Program-made: the position numbers and the translations under genes
Source: Sagittula sp048553715
Lineage (GTDB): Bacteria; Pseudomonadota; Alphaproteobacteria; Rhodobacterales; Rhodobacteraceae
Direction: 5' to 3'
Assembly: GCF_048553715.1 (NCBI RefSeq)
Contig: NZ_JBLZNC010000005.1
Span: 124,001 to 188,000, forward strand
DNA length: 64,000 nucleotides
The notes under the pieces: generated by a model
What the model saw: only the letters and a program-made list of their open reading frames with translations
The model's database searches: none
What the model was told of the DNA's origin: nothing
Part shown: piece by piece, positions 18,427 to 26,785 of the stretch
Position numbering within the stretch: the first letter of the stretch is position 1
Layout: each line of letters starts with the position of its first letter

Positions 18427-19097
18427 AGGCTGGCCTTTGTGGCAGTGGTCATATGGCGTTTGCGCCCGTATCCGGGCTGGCGTGTGACGGTGAACCCCGC
18501 GTCTGACAGGGCGCGCCGCACGTGACCTGCGGCGGTGTATGTCGCAGCGGTCCCGCCATCGCGGGTGTGGCGGGCGACCTCGGCCAGCAGGTCAGGCGAC
18601 CAGAGTTCGGGGTTCTTGGCGGGGGCAAACCCGTCCAGAAACCATGCGTCTGCCGCCTGATCCCACGCGGGCAGCGTCTGGCGGGCATCCCCTTCGATCA
18701 TGGTGAATTCCAGATCATCGGTCTGGAAGCTGCGGGTGTCGGTTTGCCAATGGGGGGCCAGCTCTGCCGCGAGCGCTGCCAACTCGGGAAAGCCTGCCTG
18801 CGCACGGATCATGTCGGCGCCCGACAGGGGAAAGGCCTCGAAGGTGGTAAACCGCAGCCGCCCTGCAATGCCGGACGCACGCCACAGATCCAGCGCGGCG
18901 AGCAGGTTCAGTCCGGTGCCAAATCCCAGTTCGGCCACGGTGAAGCCATCGCAAAACCGCGCGGGCAGGTCATTGCCCGCCAGAAAGGTATGACGGGTTT
19001 CGGCCAAACCGTTCTCAAGCGAATAATAGGGGTCATCAAAACGGGTCGAGACGGGAATTTCGTCCCGCCAGTCAAGCGGAGGGCTCTGGTCGGGCAT
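18423..19097 (-). CDS. mnmD: tRNA 5-methylaminomethyl-2-thiouridine methyltransferase MnmD
   Basis: A 224-residue methyltransferase corresponding to the N-terminal domain of E. coli MnmC (MnmC2/MnmD), which methylates nm5s2U34 to mnm5s2U34 in tRNAs. The SAM motif is ELGFGTGLNLL, and the diagnostic downstream block is WFLDGFAPAKNPELW. The ATG at 19097 has AAGGAAA upstream; a start at 19127 is possible. The gene stands alone, not fused, and diverges from a FAD oxidoreductase gene that corresponds to the other half of MnmC, separated by 47 bases. It overlaps the EamA gene downstream. Confidence 0.92.
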   Translation of the reverse strand: MPDQSPPLDWRDEIPVSTRFDDPYYSLENGLAETRHTFLAGNDLPARFCDGFTVAELGFGTGLNLLAALDLWRASGIAGRLRFTTFEAFPLSGADMIRAQAGFPELAALAAELAPHWQTDTRSFQTDDLEFTMIEGDARQTLPAWDQAADAWFLDGFAPAKNPELWSPDLLAEVARHTRDGGTAATYTAAGHVRRALSDAGFTVTRQPGYGRKRHMTTATKASL

Positions 19098-19144
19098 TTG
19101 GGATTTCCTTAAAGATGTCACAGACATGACGCGAGGAGACGGCA

Positions 19145-20185
19145 ATGACAAGCGTGGACGTGACCATTCGCGGGGCGGGAATTTTCGGCCTGTCCATTGC
19201 CTGGGCGCTGACGCAGCGGGGCGCGCGGGTGCAGGTTGTCGATCCTCATGGGGCGGGGGCCGGATCCTCTGGCGGGATCGTCGGTGCCTTGGCCCCGCAT
19301 GTGCCCGAGAACTGGAACGAGAAGAAAGCCTTTCAACTCGACAGCCTGCTGATGGCAGAGACGTTCTGGCGCGAAGTGGAGCAGGCCGGTGGGCAGAGCG
19401 CGGGCTACGGGCGGACCGGCAGGCTGCAACCGGTGATGGATGACAACGGTCTGGGCTTGGCGCGGGAACGGGCCACGGGGGCCGCACAGCTATGGCGCGG
19501 TCAAGCGGTGTGGGAGGTCGTCAAGGACGCAGGTCCGCTGGCACCGGCATCGCCCACAGGCTGGCTGATCCGTGATACGCTGACCGCCCGCATGCACCCG
19601 CGACATGCCTGCGCGGCTTTGGTGGCAGCCTTGGCGGCCCGTGGGGTGCCGGTGTTGGCGCAGGCCGAGGATGCAGGCGCCGTGCTGTGGGCGACCGGCT
19701 GGCGCGGCCTGCTGGATCTGACGGAGGCCACAGGGCGCAAAGTTGGCGATGGCGTCAAAGGGCAGGCGGTCGCGATGCGGTTTGACGCGGGCGCCGACGC
19801 GCCGCAACTGTTTGTGGACGGTCTGCACATCGTGCCGCACGCGGATGGCACCGTGGCGATCGGGTCAACGTCCGAACGTACGTTCGATGACCCCACCGCG
19901 ACAGACGCGCAGTGCGAAGGCTTGATTGAACGGGCGCGCGATGCCTTGCCCGCGCTGCGCAAGGCCGAGGTGATCGAACGCTGGGCGGGGGTACGTCCTC
20001 GCGCACGCAGCCGCGCGCCTCTGTTGGGGCGCTGGCCCGACCGCGCAGGGCATTACGTTGCCAATGGCGGGTTCAAGATCGGCTTTGGCATGGCCCCCAA
20101 GATCGCCGATGTGATGGCGGATCTGATCCTAAACGACCAGTGGGGGGGCATTCCCGAGGGGTTCCGGATCGGCGGACCCGAGTAG
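19145..20185 (+). CDS. FAD-dependent oxidoreductase, MnmC C-terminal-domain-like
   Basis: A 346-residue DAO-fold flavoprotein. The dinucleotide-binding loop is IRGAGIFGLSIAWAL, with the acidic residue at the end of strand 2 (VVDPHGAG); the C-terminal FAD block is VANGGFKIGFGMAPKIADV. It is divergent from mnmD, and in E. coli the two activities are fused in MnmC, whose oxidoreductase removes the carboxymethyl group of cmnm5s2U34. It is therefore the natural candidate for that step here, although D-amino acid or glycine oxidase activity cannot be excluded. GGAG lies shortly before the ATG. Confidence 0.82.
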   Translation: MTSVDVTIRGAGIFGLSIAWALTQRGARVQVVDPHGAGAGSSGGIVGALAPHVPENWNEKKAFQLDSLLMAETFWREVEQAGGQSAGYGRTGRLQPVMDDNGLGLARERATGAAQLWRGQAVWEVVKDAGPLAPASPTGWLIRDTLTARMHPRHACAALVAALAARGVPVLAQAEDAGAVLWATGWRGLLDLTEATGRKVGDGVKGQAVAMRFDAGADAPQLFVDGLHIVPHADGTVAIGSTSERTFDDPTATDAQCEGLIERARDALPALRKAEVIERWAGVRPRARSRAPLLGRWPDRAGHYVANGGFKIGFGMAPKIADVMADLILNDQWGGIPEGFRIGGPE

Positions 20186-20189
20186 CGGG

Positions 20190-20633
20190 TCAGTCGAATT
20201 TGCGCGACGGGGCCAGCACTTTGGCCTCGCCCACCAGAACCTTTTTGCCATCAACGGCACAATGGGTTTCCAGCGTTACGCGTCGCTTTGCGGGATCGAT
20301 GTCGACCACCTTGACCTCGGCATAGACCATGTCGCCGGGGCGCACGGGGGCCAAGAATTTCAGCGACTGGCCAAGGTACACCGTGCCATGACCGGGAAGC
20401 TGTTCCCCGATGACTGCCGAGATCAACCCGGCGGTCAGCATACCATGGGCGATGCGGCCCTCGAAAATGGTCTCTTGGGCGTAGGCGTCATCAAGGTGCA
20501 CAGGATTGCGGTCGGTCGACACCTCGGCGAACATTTCGATGTCCTGATCCGTCACCTGTTTGCGCAGGTGGCGGGTCATGCCCATTTCGATGTCTTCGAT
20601 GCAGATTGTTCCGCGCGGCAGGTTGTCCAACAT
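20190..20633 (-). CDS. MaoC family dehydratase ((R)-enoyl-CoA hydratase-like)
   Basis: A 147-residue hot-dog-fold protein of the MaoC/PhaJ type, which hydrates trans-2-enoyl-CoA to (R)-3-hydroxyacyl-CoA. The catalytic Asp/His motif is intact: STDRNPVHLDDAYA, followed by GRIAHGMLTAGLISAVIG. The ATG at 20633 follows AGGAGG at 6 bases. It sits alone between the FAD oxidoreductase (convergent) and a HAD hydrolase gene; a long imperfect inverted repeat occupies its upstream region (20658-20723). A role in polyhydroxyalkanoate precursor supply or fatty acid turnover is possible but not shown by neighbours. Confidence 0.9.
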   Translation of the reverse strand: MLDNLPRGTICIEDIEMGMTRHLRKQVTDQDIEMFAEVSTDRNPVHLDDAYAQETIFEGRIAHGMLTAGLISAVIGEQLPGHGTVYLGQSLKFLAPVRPGDMVYAEVKVVDIDPAKRRVTLETHCAVDGKKVLVGEAKVLAPSRKFD

Positions 20634-20657
20634 CTCGCCCTCCTGAATCCTCACGCG

Positions 20658-20723
20658 GCAATCGCGAGGTAATAAAACCATCGCCCGGACGGGCTTCGGG
20701 AAATTTTATTACTTCGCAATTGC
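20658..20723. promoter_or_regulatory. Long imperfect inverted repeat upstream of the MaoC gene
   Basis: Arms 20658-20677 (GCAATCGCGAGGTAATAAAA) and 20704-20723 are complementary at 18 of 20 positions, separated by 26 bases that contain a second small hairpin (GCCCG-GA-CGGGC near 20683-20694). It lies between the MaoC start and the HAD-hydrolase stop, both on the minus strand. It could terminate the upstream transcript (A/T-rich arm ends) or be an operator; the sequence alone does not decide. Confidence 0.5.
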
Positions 20724-20742
20724 GGCATTGGCAAGGGGCGGC

Positions 20743-21615
20743 TTAGCGCAGCTGCCCGATGCTATAGGTCGGAGAGATCATTTCCTTTTCGACATAGGCG
20801 TTCAGAGCGTCGGGCTCCGGTTGCTCTGTCGTGTTGGTTTCTGCCCGCGCCAGACCGCCTGTGATAAACAGGGAGTCGATGTCCTCGCCCATGGCGCCGT
20901 CGATGTCGGTGTGCGGCCCGTCGCCGATGGCCAGAATGGCGCTGTCGGGAATGCCCTGACGGATCTGGTTCAGACGACGGCGTGCAAGATCGTAGATCGG
21001 CGGATGCGGTTTGCCGAAATACAGGCTCTCGCCGCCCATTTCCGTGTAAAGCTGCGCCAATGCACCGGCACACCATTCACGGGTCTCGCCGCGATCCACC
21101 ACGATGTCTGGGTTGGCGCACAGCAGTTTCAGGCCCTTTTCCTTGGCATACAGGAACTGCGGGCGGTTCACGTCGGGGTCGGCATGGGGATCGAAGGGAC
21201 CGGCGCAAACGATGCCCTCTGCCTCGTCAAGCTCCACACGCTGGATGTCGACGGGATCATTGATCAGGGAAAGCGGCTCGAAAAACGTCTCGTCGAATTC
21301 CTGGCCCATGAACCAGACCTTCTGGCCGACAGCGCCGGTGAACATGGCCGCGCGTGCCGAATCGCCCGAGGTCGCAATGGCGTCATAGGCGTCGGTGGGC
21401 ACGTTAAAGCGTTCAAGCTGCTTGGCGACCTCGTGGCGCGAGCGGGGGGCGTTGGTGACAAAAACGACAATGCCGCCCTTGGCGCGGTAGGCCTGCAGCG
21501 CTGCGACCGCCGAGGGAATGGCCGTGATGCCATTGTGGACACAGCCCCAAAGATCGACAAACAGGGCGTCGTAGCGATCCGACACCTCGGACAATGCGGT
21601 GATGAGTTGCGTCAT
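20743..21615 (-). CDS. HAD-superfamily class IIA hydrolase (TIGR01459-type)
   Basis: A 290-residue haloacid dehalogenase-like hydrolase. Motif I is FVDLWGCVHNGI, with a Trp in place of the residue between the usual two Asp (D-L-W-G, a variant typical of this subfamily); motif II is VVFVTNAPRS, and motif IV is AIGDGPHTDIDGAMG. The class IIA cap lies between motifs II and III. Substrate unknown, probably a sugar or nucleotide phosphate. The ATG at 21615 has GAGG 7 bases upstream. Together with the downstream MaoC gene it may form a loosely spaced minus-strand unit, interrupted by the inverted repeat. Confidence 0.88.
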   Translation of the reverse strand: MTQLITALSEVSDRYDALFVDLWGCVHNGITAIPSAVAALQAYRAKGGIVVFVTNAPRSRHEVAKQLERFNVPTDAYDAIATSGDSARAAMFTGAVGQKVWFMGQEFDETFFEPLSLINDPVDIQRVELDEAEGIVCAGPFDPHADPDVNRPQFLYAKEKGLKLLCANPDIVVDRGETREWCAGALAQLYTEMGGESLYFGKPHPPIYDLARRRLNQIRQGIPDSAILAIGDGPHTDIDGAMGEDIDSLFITGGLARAETNTTEQPEPDALNAYVEKEMISPTYSIGQLR

Positions 21616-21707
21616 GGGAACCTCGTGATCTTTGGCGTTGCGCAATGCATAAGCGCAATGATCGCCAAAGGACAGGGTTCCCGTTCAACCTGTGGTCAGG
21701 CGGCTTT

Positions 21708-22037
21708 TCAGGCTTTGCCTTGGACGCGTTCGACGTAGACGCGCATTTCCTCGGCCTCTTGGCGGGCTTCGCGCAGACCGTCCATTGCGGCGGACAGCTC
21801 CGCCTCTGTCTGGGCAAGCTGGTTGGTCAATTCCGCCTCGCGCTGCTGCAGATAGGTGATCGCCTGATCGCGCGTTTCCTCGGCTTCATGCAGTTCCTGG
21901 CTCATGCGTTCCAGCTGATCCATGTCAGCTTGGCTGACGCGTTTGAAACGATGGATCAGCCAGTGTGCAAACCAGCCCAGACAAAAGGCGACAAAAAGAA
22001 TGATCGCCGTGGTGATGATGAACTGCGTTCTGTCCAT
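21708..22037 (-). CDS. Membrane-anchored coiled-coil protein, unknown function
   Basis: A 109-residue protein with one N-terminal transmembrane helix (FIITTAIILFVAFCLGWFAH) followed by a long, highly charged helix (about residues 35-105) rich in Glu, Gln and Arg with heptad-like spacing, consistent with a coiled coil. No family is recognised. The ATG at 22037 follows a GAGGGA-like site. It lies 23 bases after the OmpA-family gene on the same strand, so they are likely co-transcribed and may act together at the envelope. By topology the coiled coil probably faces the cytoplasm, though this is uncertain. Confidence 0.75.
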   Translation of the reverse strand: MDRTQFIITTAIILFVAFCLGWFAHWLIHRFKRVSQADMDQLERMSQELHEAEETRDQAITYLQQREAELTNQLAQTEAELSAAMDGLREARQEAEEMRVYVERVQGKA

Positions 22038-22059
22038 GTGTTCGTTCTGTCCCTCAGGC

Positions 22060-24126
22060 TTATTCGCCGTCGTTGCCGGTTGTCTCCGGCTTGAAATCCG
22101 CACCACGTACCGCACCAGCAGGCACGGCCTTGTCCGCGCCGATGGCGGCGGCGGCTTCGGTGGCTTCGGGGTCTTGTAGCGGGGTCTGCGCCCCGGCGCT
22201 ATCGTCGGTTTCACCTTCGGGCGCGGTTTGTGCGTCTTCTGTGGTCTCGGCCGCGTCTGCGGCAGGCTCGGACGCGGCGGCTTCCCCCTCGGTCGGGACC
22301 GCATCTGCAGAGGCTGCGGCGTCGCCGACCAGTTTGAATTCGATGCGACGGTTTGCCTCGCGCCCATCGTTGGTGTCGTTGGTCGCGATCGGCTGCGTCT
22401 CGCCATAGCCCACGACCGTGTAGCTGGACACGGGCACCAGACGCAGGCGCAGCGCTTCGAGAACGGATTGGGCGCGGTCGCGGCTAAGCTGCTGGTTCAT
22501 GGTCTCGCGACCTTGGCTGTCGGTGTGTCCGCCGATTTCGAGCGGAATATCCCCGCAGGTTTTCAGCAGATCAGCCAGATCGTCCAGAATCCCGCGGGCC
22601 GAGCCGTCCAGCGTGGCCGATCCCGGCTCGAAACTGATCTTGCGGCTGCCGACGGTGGTGATGATCAGCGCTTCGCACTCCTGCGGCGAGGGGATGCCCA
22701 GCGACGGGTCTAGCCGTTCGACATAATCCACATCGATGTCGAAGGTCGCCTGCTCCCCCAGTTTGCCGACCAAAAGGGTGGCGATCTGGGCGCTGGCTTC
22801 CTTGTTGCCGGTGCTGCCTTTGACGGTGACCTCGTCCGGGGTGACGACGATTGTGCCATTGGCCAGCATCGACAGCGCTTCCAGCCCGGCGAGGGTGCGC
22901 ACGCTCCAGTCCATCGGCAGGCCTTCGACGACGCGGGCGGCGGTGTAGACGTCCTCGGACCCGAAGGCCGCGCGGGCAAAGCTGTCGGCGGTTTGCCGTG
23001 CGATTTCCGAATTCATCCGGCCACGCAGCTGGACCTTGCCCTCGGGTGACAGGGTGGCGGTGAAATCCGGCGGGCCTTCGGCCTCGGCCTCTGGGGGCTT
23101 TGGCAGCACGGCGTTCAGAACAAACACATCCGGCAGGACGGATTCCAGCTCGCCGACCACGCGGTCAAAGGTCGCTTGCGCGGTGCCTTCCAAGGCGACC
23201 AGCGTGACATCCGCGTTGGAAAAGGTCACAGACCCACCGCCCAGCTCATTCAGCTTGGTGATGGCAAAATCGGCGGCATCGCCCCAGCGGCGCGACGGCA
23301 CGCCCAGACCCAGCGTGCAGGTGGCATTGCCCTCAAGGCCCGCACGTTCGGCGGCGCGCAGAATACGATCACGCGAGGCTTCGGTATCGGCAGAGCAGGC
23401 ATCGAACCGTGTGCCGTCCTCATCGCTGATAAAGCGCAGGGTAAAAGGGGAAATCACCGGACGCGGCGCCGACAGATCCAGCGCCAGCGCGACCCCTTCG
23501 GGTTTGCGGCGGTTCAGGGTGGTTTCCAGACGGCTGCGCGCCTCGGCGCTTTCGGTCATGGCCTTGATCTGGACCTGTTCCGCGTCGATCGAGATCTTGG
23601 ACCGGGGCAGATCCCGCAGCGCCTGTGTGGCAAAGCGCAGCGATTGGTCCCACCCGTCGGGGACAGGGAAATCGGCGGATTCCAGAAGATCCGATACCTC
23701 GAGGCTGCCCGCAATCTGCTGGAACTGCTCGATCAGCTCTTCGCGGTCGGTTGCGGCAGGAATAAGACCGATCACCGAAATGCCCGCATCATTGCGCAGG
23801 ATTTCGATGGAAAAGCGCGGCGGGGCGATGTCGGCGGCCTCTTCGACCAGCATCTGGTCGATCACGCGTGAGGCATCCACCACCCGACCCGCCGCGGACA
23901 GCGCATGAAAGCGTGCGGCTTCATCCGGGGCGGTGCCGATCAGAAACACCTGCAGGCCGTTGGTGTCCACTTCGGCCCAGGTCAGCCCTTCGCTGTCGAG
24001 CTGGTTCAACACCCCGGACTTCGACCCGTTTTCGATCATCTGGACGGAAAAATAGGCCGCGAGCAGGCTGGCCCCGCCTGCAGTGGCAAAGGCTCCGGCG
24101 ATGGTGAGTAGCGATGACAGCCGCAT
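22060..24126 (-). CDS. OmpA-family peptidoglycan-binding envelope protein
   Basis: A protein of about 688 residues: an N-terminal hydrophobic segment (LSSLLTIAGAFATAGGASLL), a long periplasmic region with repeated BON-like alpha/beta units (about residues 40-470), an OmpA C-terminal domain (about 480-610) and a low-complexity acidic Ala/Glu tail. The OmpA domain carries GGHTDSQGRETMNQQLSRDRA and NDGREANRRIEFKLVG, with the Asp and Arg that bind diaminopimelate. Two Met codons are possible, 24144 and 24126; I use 24126 because it directly precedes the hydrophobic segment, but neither has a strong ribosome site. Function inferred: linking inner membrane or periplasmic machinery to peptidoglycan. 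Confidence 0.85.
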   Translation of the reverse strand: MRLSSLLTIAGAFATAGGASLLAAYFSVQMIENGSKSGVLNQLDSEGLTWAEVDTNGLQVFLIGTAPDEAARFHALSAAGRVVDASRVIDQMLVEEAADIAPPRFSIEILRNDAGISVIGLIPAATDREELIEQFQQIAGSLEVSDLLESADFPVPDGWDQSLRFATQALRDLPRSKISIDAEQVQIKAMTESAEARSRLETTLNRRKPEGVALALDLSAPRPVISPFTLRFISDEDGTRFDACSADTEASRDRILRAAERAGLEGNATCTLGLGVPSRRWGDAADFAITKLNELGGGSVTFSNADVTLVALEGTAQATFDRVVGELESVLPDVFVLNAVLPKPPEAEAEGPPDFTATLSPEGKVQLRGRMNSEIARQTADSFARAAFGSEDVYTAARVVEGLPMDWSVRTLAGLEALSMLANGTIVVTPDEVTVKGSTGNKEASAQIATLLVGKLGEQATFDIDVDYVERLDPSLGIPSPQECEALIITTVGSRKISFEPGSATLDGSARGILDDLADLLKTCGDIPLEIGGHTDSQGRETMNQQLSRDRAQSVLEALRLRLVPVSSYTVVGYGETQPIATNDTNDGREANRRIEFKLVGDAAASADAVPTEGEAAASEPAADAAETTEDAQTAPEGETDDSAGAQTPLQDPEATEAAAAIGADKAVPAGAVRGADFKPETTGNDGE

Positions 24127-24188
24127 GTGGTGCGATAGTTCCATATTATCGGTTAAGGGTTGATACGCGCGCGGACCCGGTTGCGCAA

Positions 24189-25154
24189 TCAAGCGATGAT
24201 GGCAGCGGCGAAAAACAGCACGGGCAGCAGGCCTGCATCCCGATTTGACCGGAATAGTTGTAAAAGCCTTTCGTTATCATCCAGTAGCAGGCGTCTTTGC
24301 TGCCAGACCATGTGCCAGCCCATGGCCCATGGTCCCATCAGCAAGATCACAAGTTTTAAAGGCTCTCCTGCAGGGGCGGCGCTGATGACGGCCAGCCCCA
24401 TGAGGCTGACGGTGGCCGCCAGAAAGTAGGACAGCCAGCGCGGCGTGTCGTCGGCAAAGAGCCGCGCAGTGGATTTTACCCCGATCAGGGCGTCGTCCTC
24501 TTTGTCCTGATGGGCGTAGATTGTGTCGTAGAACAATGTCCACGCCATGCCCGCCAGATACAGGCCGACGGCAGGCCACTCCAGACGGCCGCTGTGCGCG
24601 GTCCAAGCCAGCAAAGCGCCCCAGTTGAAGGCAATGCCTAGAAAAACCTGCGGCCACCACGTGAACCGCTTGGCAAAGGGGTAAATCGCCACAGGGACAA
24701 GGGAGACCACGCCCAAGACAATCGCCGCAGGCGGAAAGGTGATGAGGATGGCAAACGCGATCAGACATTGCACCACGGCCCAGACCAAGGCCTGTTTGGC
24801 GCTGACCTGACCCGACGGGATCGGGCGCGAGGCGGTGCGCGCCACAGATCCGTCGATATGGCGGTCTGTGATGTCATTCCATGTACAGCCCGCGCCGCGC
24901 ATCAGGACCGCGCCGATGGCACAGCCGGTAAAGATCCACAGATCGAACCACCCGGCGCGCCCGTCCGCCACCATGGCCAGCGTCAGCCCCCACCAGCAAG
25001 GCAGCAGCAAAAGCCATGTGCCAATCGGGCGATCGGCACGCGACAGCCGCAGATAGGGGCGGGCAAAGGCCGGGGCGTGGCTATCCACCCAATTCCCTTT
25101 CACAGCGTCGGAAACTTGGCCCTCTGCCTCTGGCGTCTGGTCTGTGCCGGTCAT
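24189..25154 (-). CDS. ubiA: 4-hydroxybenzoate polyprenyltransferase UbiA
   Basis: A 321-residue integral membrane prenyltransferase with about eight transmembrane helices, attaching the polyprenyl chain to 4-hydroxybenzoate in ubiquinone synthesis. Both Asp-rich motifs are visible: NDITDRHIDGSVARTASRP and YAHQDKEDDALIGVKSTARL. The ATG at 25154 is preceded by GAGGCGG. It is divergent from rsmE with abutting start codons. Downstream lies the OmpA-family gene on the same strand, 62 bases away. Full length. Confidence 0.95.
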   Translation of the reverse strand: MTGTDQTPEAEGQVSDAVKGNWVDSHAPAFARPYLRLSRADRPIGTWLLLLPCWWGLTLAMVADGRAGWFDLWIFTGCAIGAVLMRGAGCTWNDITDRHIDGSVARTASRPIPSGQVSAKQALVWAVVQCLIAFAILITFPPAAIVLGVVSLVPVAIYPFAKRFTWWPQVFLGIAFNWGALLAWTAHSGRLEWPAVGLYLAGMAWTLFYDTIYAHQDKEDDALIGVKSTARLFADDTPRWLSYFLAATVSLMGLAVISAAPAGEPLKLVILLMGPWAMGWHMVWQQRRLLLDDNERLLQLFRSNRDAGLLPVLFFAAAIIA

Positions 25155-25898
25155 ATGGTCCGCCTCATGGATATGGAAAAACCCAAAACTCGGCTGTTTG
25201 TAGACCACCCGTTGGGCGAGGAACAGGCCATCCCGCTGGAACGCGAACAGGCGCATTATCTGTTTGGTGTCATGCGGCTGGACGCTGGCGCTGCGGTCGC
25301 CGTGTTCAACGGGCGCGATGGCGAATGGCGCGCCGAGGTCACGCAGGCGGGCAAACGCGGCGGGACGCTGCAATGTGTCGCGCAGACCCAACCACAAAGC
25401 ACGCCGCCTGATGTCTGGCTGATGTTTGCCCCTGTCAAAAAGGCGCGCACCGATTTTATCGTCGAAAAGGCGGTGGAGATGGGCGCGCAGCGCATCGTGC
25501 CGGTGCAAACGGAATTCACAAACTCGGAACGCTTGCGCGTGGACAAACAGCAGGCGCATGCGGTCGAGGCGGCGGAACAATGTGGCGCGACCTTCGTTCC
25601 CACCGTAGAGCCGTTGCAACGGCTGGACCGCCTGTTGGCAGATTGGGACCCGGCGCGGCGTATCCTGTTTTGCGATGAAAGCGCGGTTGGCGCGAAAGTT
25701 TCGCTGACTGCGGTGACACCCGGCCCATGGGCCATTCTGATAGGGCCAGAGGGGGGCTTTTCCAGCGCTGAGCGGGATCGCCTGCGGGGGCTGGACCATG
25801 CTGTGCCGATCAGTCTGGGGCCGCGTATCCTGCGGGCCGAGACAGCGGCAGTGGCGGCCATGACCGCGTGGCAAATGGCGGTGGGCGACTGGAGCTGA
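25155..25898 (+). CDS. rsmE: 16S rRNA (uracil-N3)-methyltransferase RsmE
   Basis: A SPOUT-fold methyltransferase (about 247 residues) that methylates U1498 of 16S rRNA. N-terminal PUA-like part: RLFVDHPLGEEQAIPL and REQAHYLFGVMRL. C-terminal SAM-binding knot: AILIGPEGGFSSAERD and SLGPRILRAETAAVAAM. The start is uncertain: in-frame ATGs occur at 25155, 25167 and 25173, none with a clear ribosome site; the shorter ones fit family length better. With the first, the start codon abuts the ubiA start on the opposite strand (CATATG at 25152-25157). The following GNAT gene starts 35 bases after the stop. Confidence 0.92.
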   Translation: MVRLMDMEKPKTRLFVDHPLGEEQAIPLEREQAHYLFGVMRLDAGAAVAVFNGRDGEWRAEVTQAGKRGGTLQCVAQTQPQSTPPDVWLMFAPVKKARTDFIVEKAVEMGAQRIVPVQTEFTNSERLRVDKQQAHAVEAAEQCGATFVPTVEPLQRLDRLLADWDPARRILFCDESAVGAKVSLTAVTPGPWAILIGPEGGFSSAERDRLRGLDHAVPISLGPRILRAETAAVAAMTAWQMAVGDWS

Positions 25899-25933
25899 CG
25901 CCCGCCTCAACTCAGGACAAAACAGGTGACGTG

Positions 25934-26785
25934 ATGCGCAAAGCGACCCAAGCCGACATTCCCGCCATGCGCGCGTTTTTGTCCGCGCATATCGAGACGT
26001 CGATGTTTTTGTTGTCCAACCTTCTGGACCACGGCGTGGACGAGACGCAGGCGCCCCATGGCACAACGTTCTACCTGACCGAAGACAGCGGCGCGCTGAC
26101 TGGCGTCTTTGGTGTGACGAACGACGGCTTTTTGCTGTGTCAGTCGCCGCAGATCGATGACGGGGCGGCGCAGGATTTTGCCGAAGCCCTGTCGGGCCGG
26201 TCCATTCAGGGCATGACCGGCGAGGCCCGTCAGGTCGCGGTGGCGTTACAGGCATTGCCGGTCCCAGACGATGCATGGCGCGTCGATCGGGTGGAGCCGC
26301 TTTTGACCTGTGACCTGGACGGCGTGACAGCCGCTGGCGAAGTGCGTGTCGCGCGTGACGCAGATGTAGATATGTTGGTCAGCTGGTTTGCCGACTATAT
26401 GGCAGAGACCGGATTTGGCGGCGAAGGTGCTGCCTTGGAAAAACAGGCGACCGAGCGTTCCCGCGCGGTGGTGGGGTCGCCCAAAACACGCCTGCTGATC
26501 GAAAACGATGTGCCGGTCGCCATGGCGGGGATCAACGCCCGCGTCGGTGCGGTGGTTCAGGTGGGCGGCGTGTTTGTCCCGCAAGGCTTGCGGGGGCAGG
26601 GACGCGGTGGCGCCGTCACCCGCTCGCTTCTGGCCGAGCAAAAAGATCACGGTGCTACACGTGCCATCCTGTTTGCCGCCTCCCCCGCGGCGGAGGCGAG
26701 CTACAAACGGATCGGATTCACGCCCTGCGGCGGCTACCAGATCGCTTTGCTGAGCGCGCCGCTGACGCTGGCGGTGCTCTCATGA
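25934..26785 (+). CDS. GNAT family N-acetyltransferase
   Basis: A 283-residue protein whose C-terminal half is a GNAT domain: the acetyl-CoA pyrophosphate loop is PQGLRGQGRGGAVTR, preceded by VVQVGGVFV and followed by AASPAAEASYKRIGF, the typical strand-helix end. The N-terminal half (about residues 1-140) resembles a degenerate GNAT-like domain, as in two-domain members. Substrate unknown. The ATG at 25934 is the first Met that yields an intact N-terminal helix (RKATQADIPAMRAFL). Its stop overlaps the start of the next gene (ATGA at 26782-26785). Confidence 0.88.
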   Translation: MRKATQADIPAMRAFLSAHIETSMFLLSNLLDHGVDETQAPHGTTFYLTEDSGALTGVFGVTNDGFLLCQSPQIDDGAAQDFAEALSGRSIQGMTGEARQVAVALQALPVPDDAWRVDRVEPLLTCDLDGVTAAGEVRVARDADVDMLVSWFADYMAETGFGGEGAALEKQATERSRAVVGSPKTRLLIENDVPVAMAGINARVGAVVQVGGVFVPQGLRGQGRGGAVTRSLLAEQKDHGATRAILFAASPAAEASYKRIGFTPCGGYQIALLSAPLTLAVLS

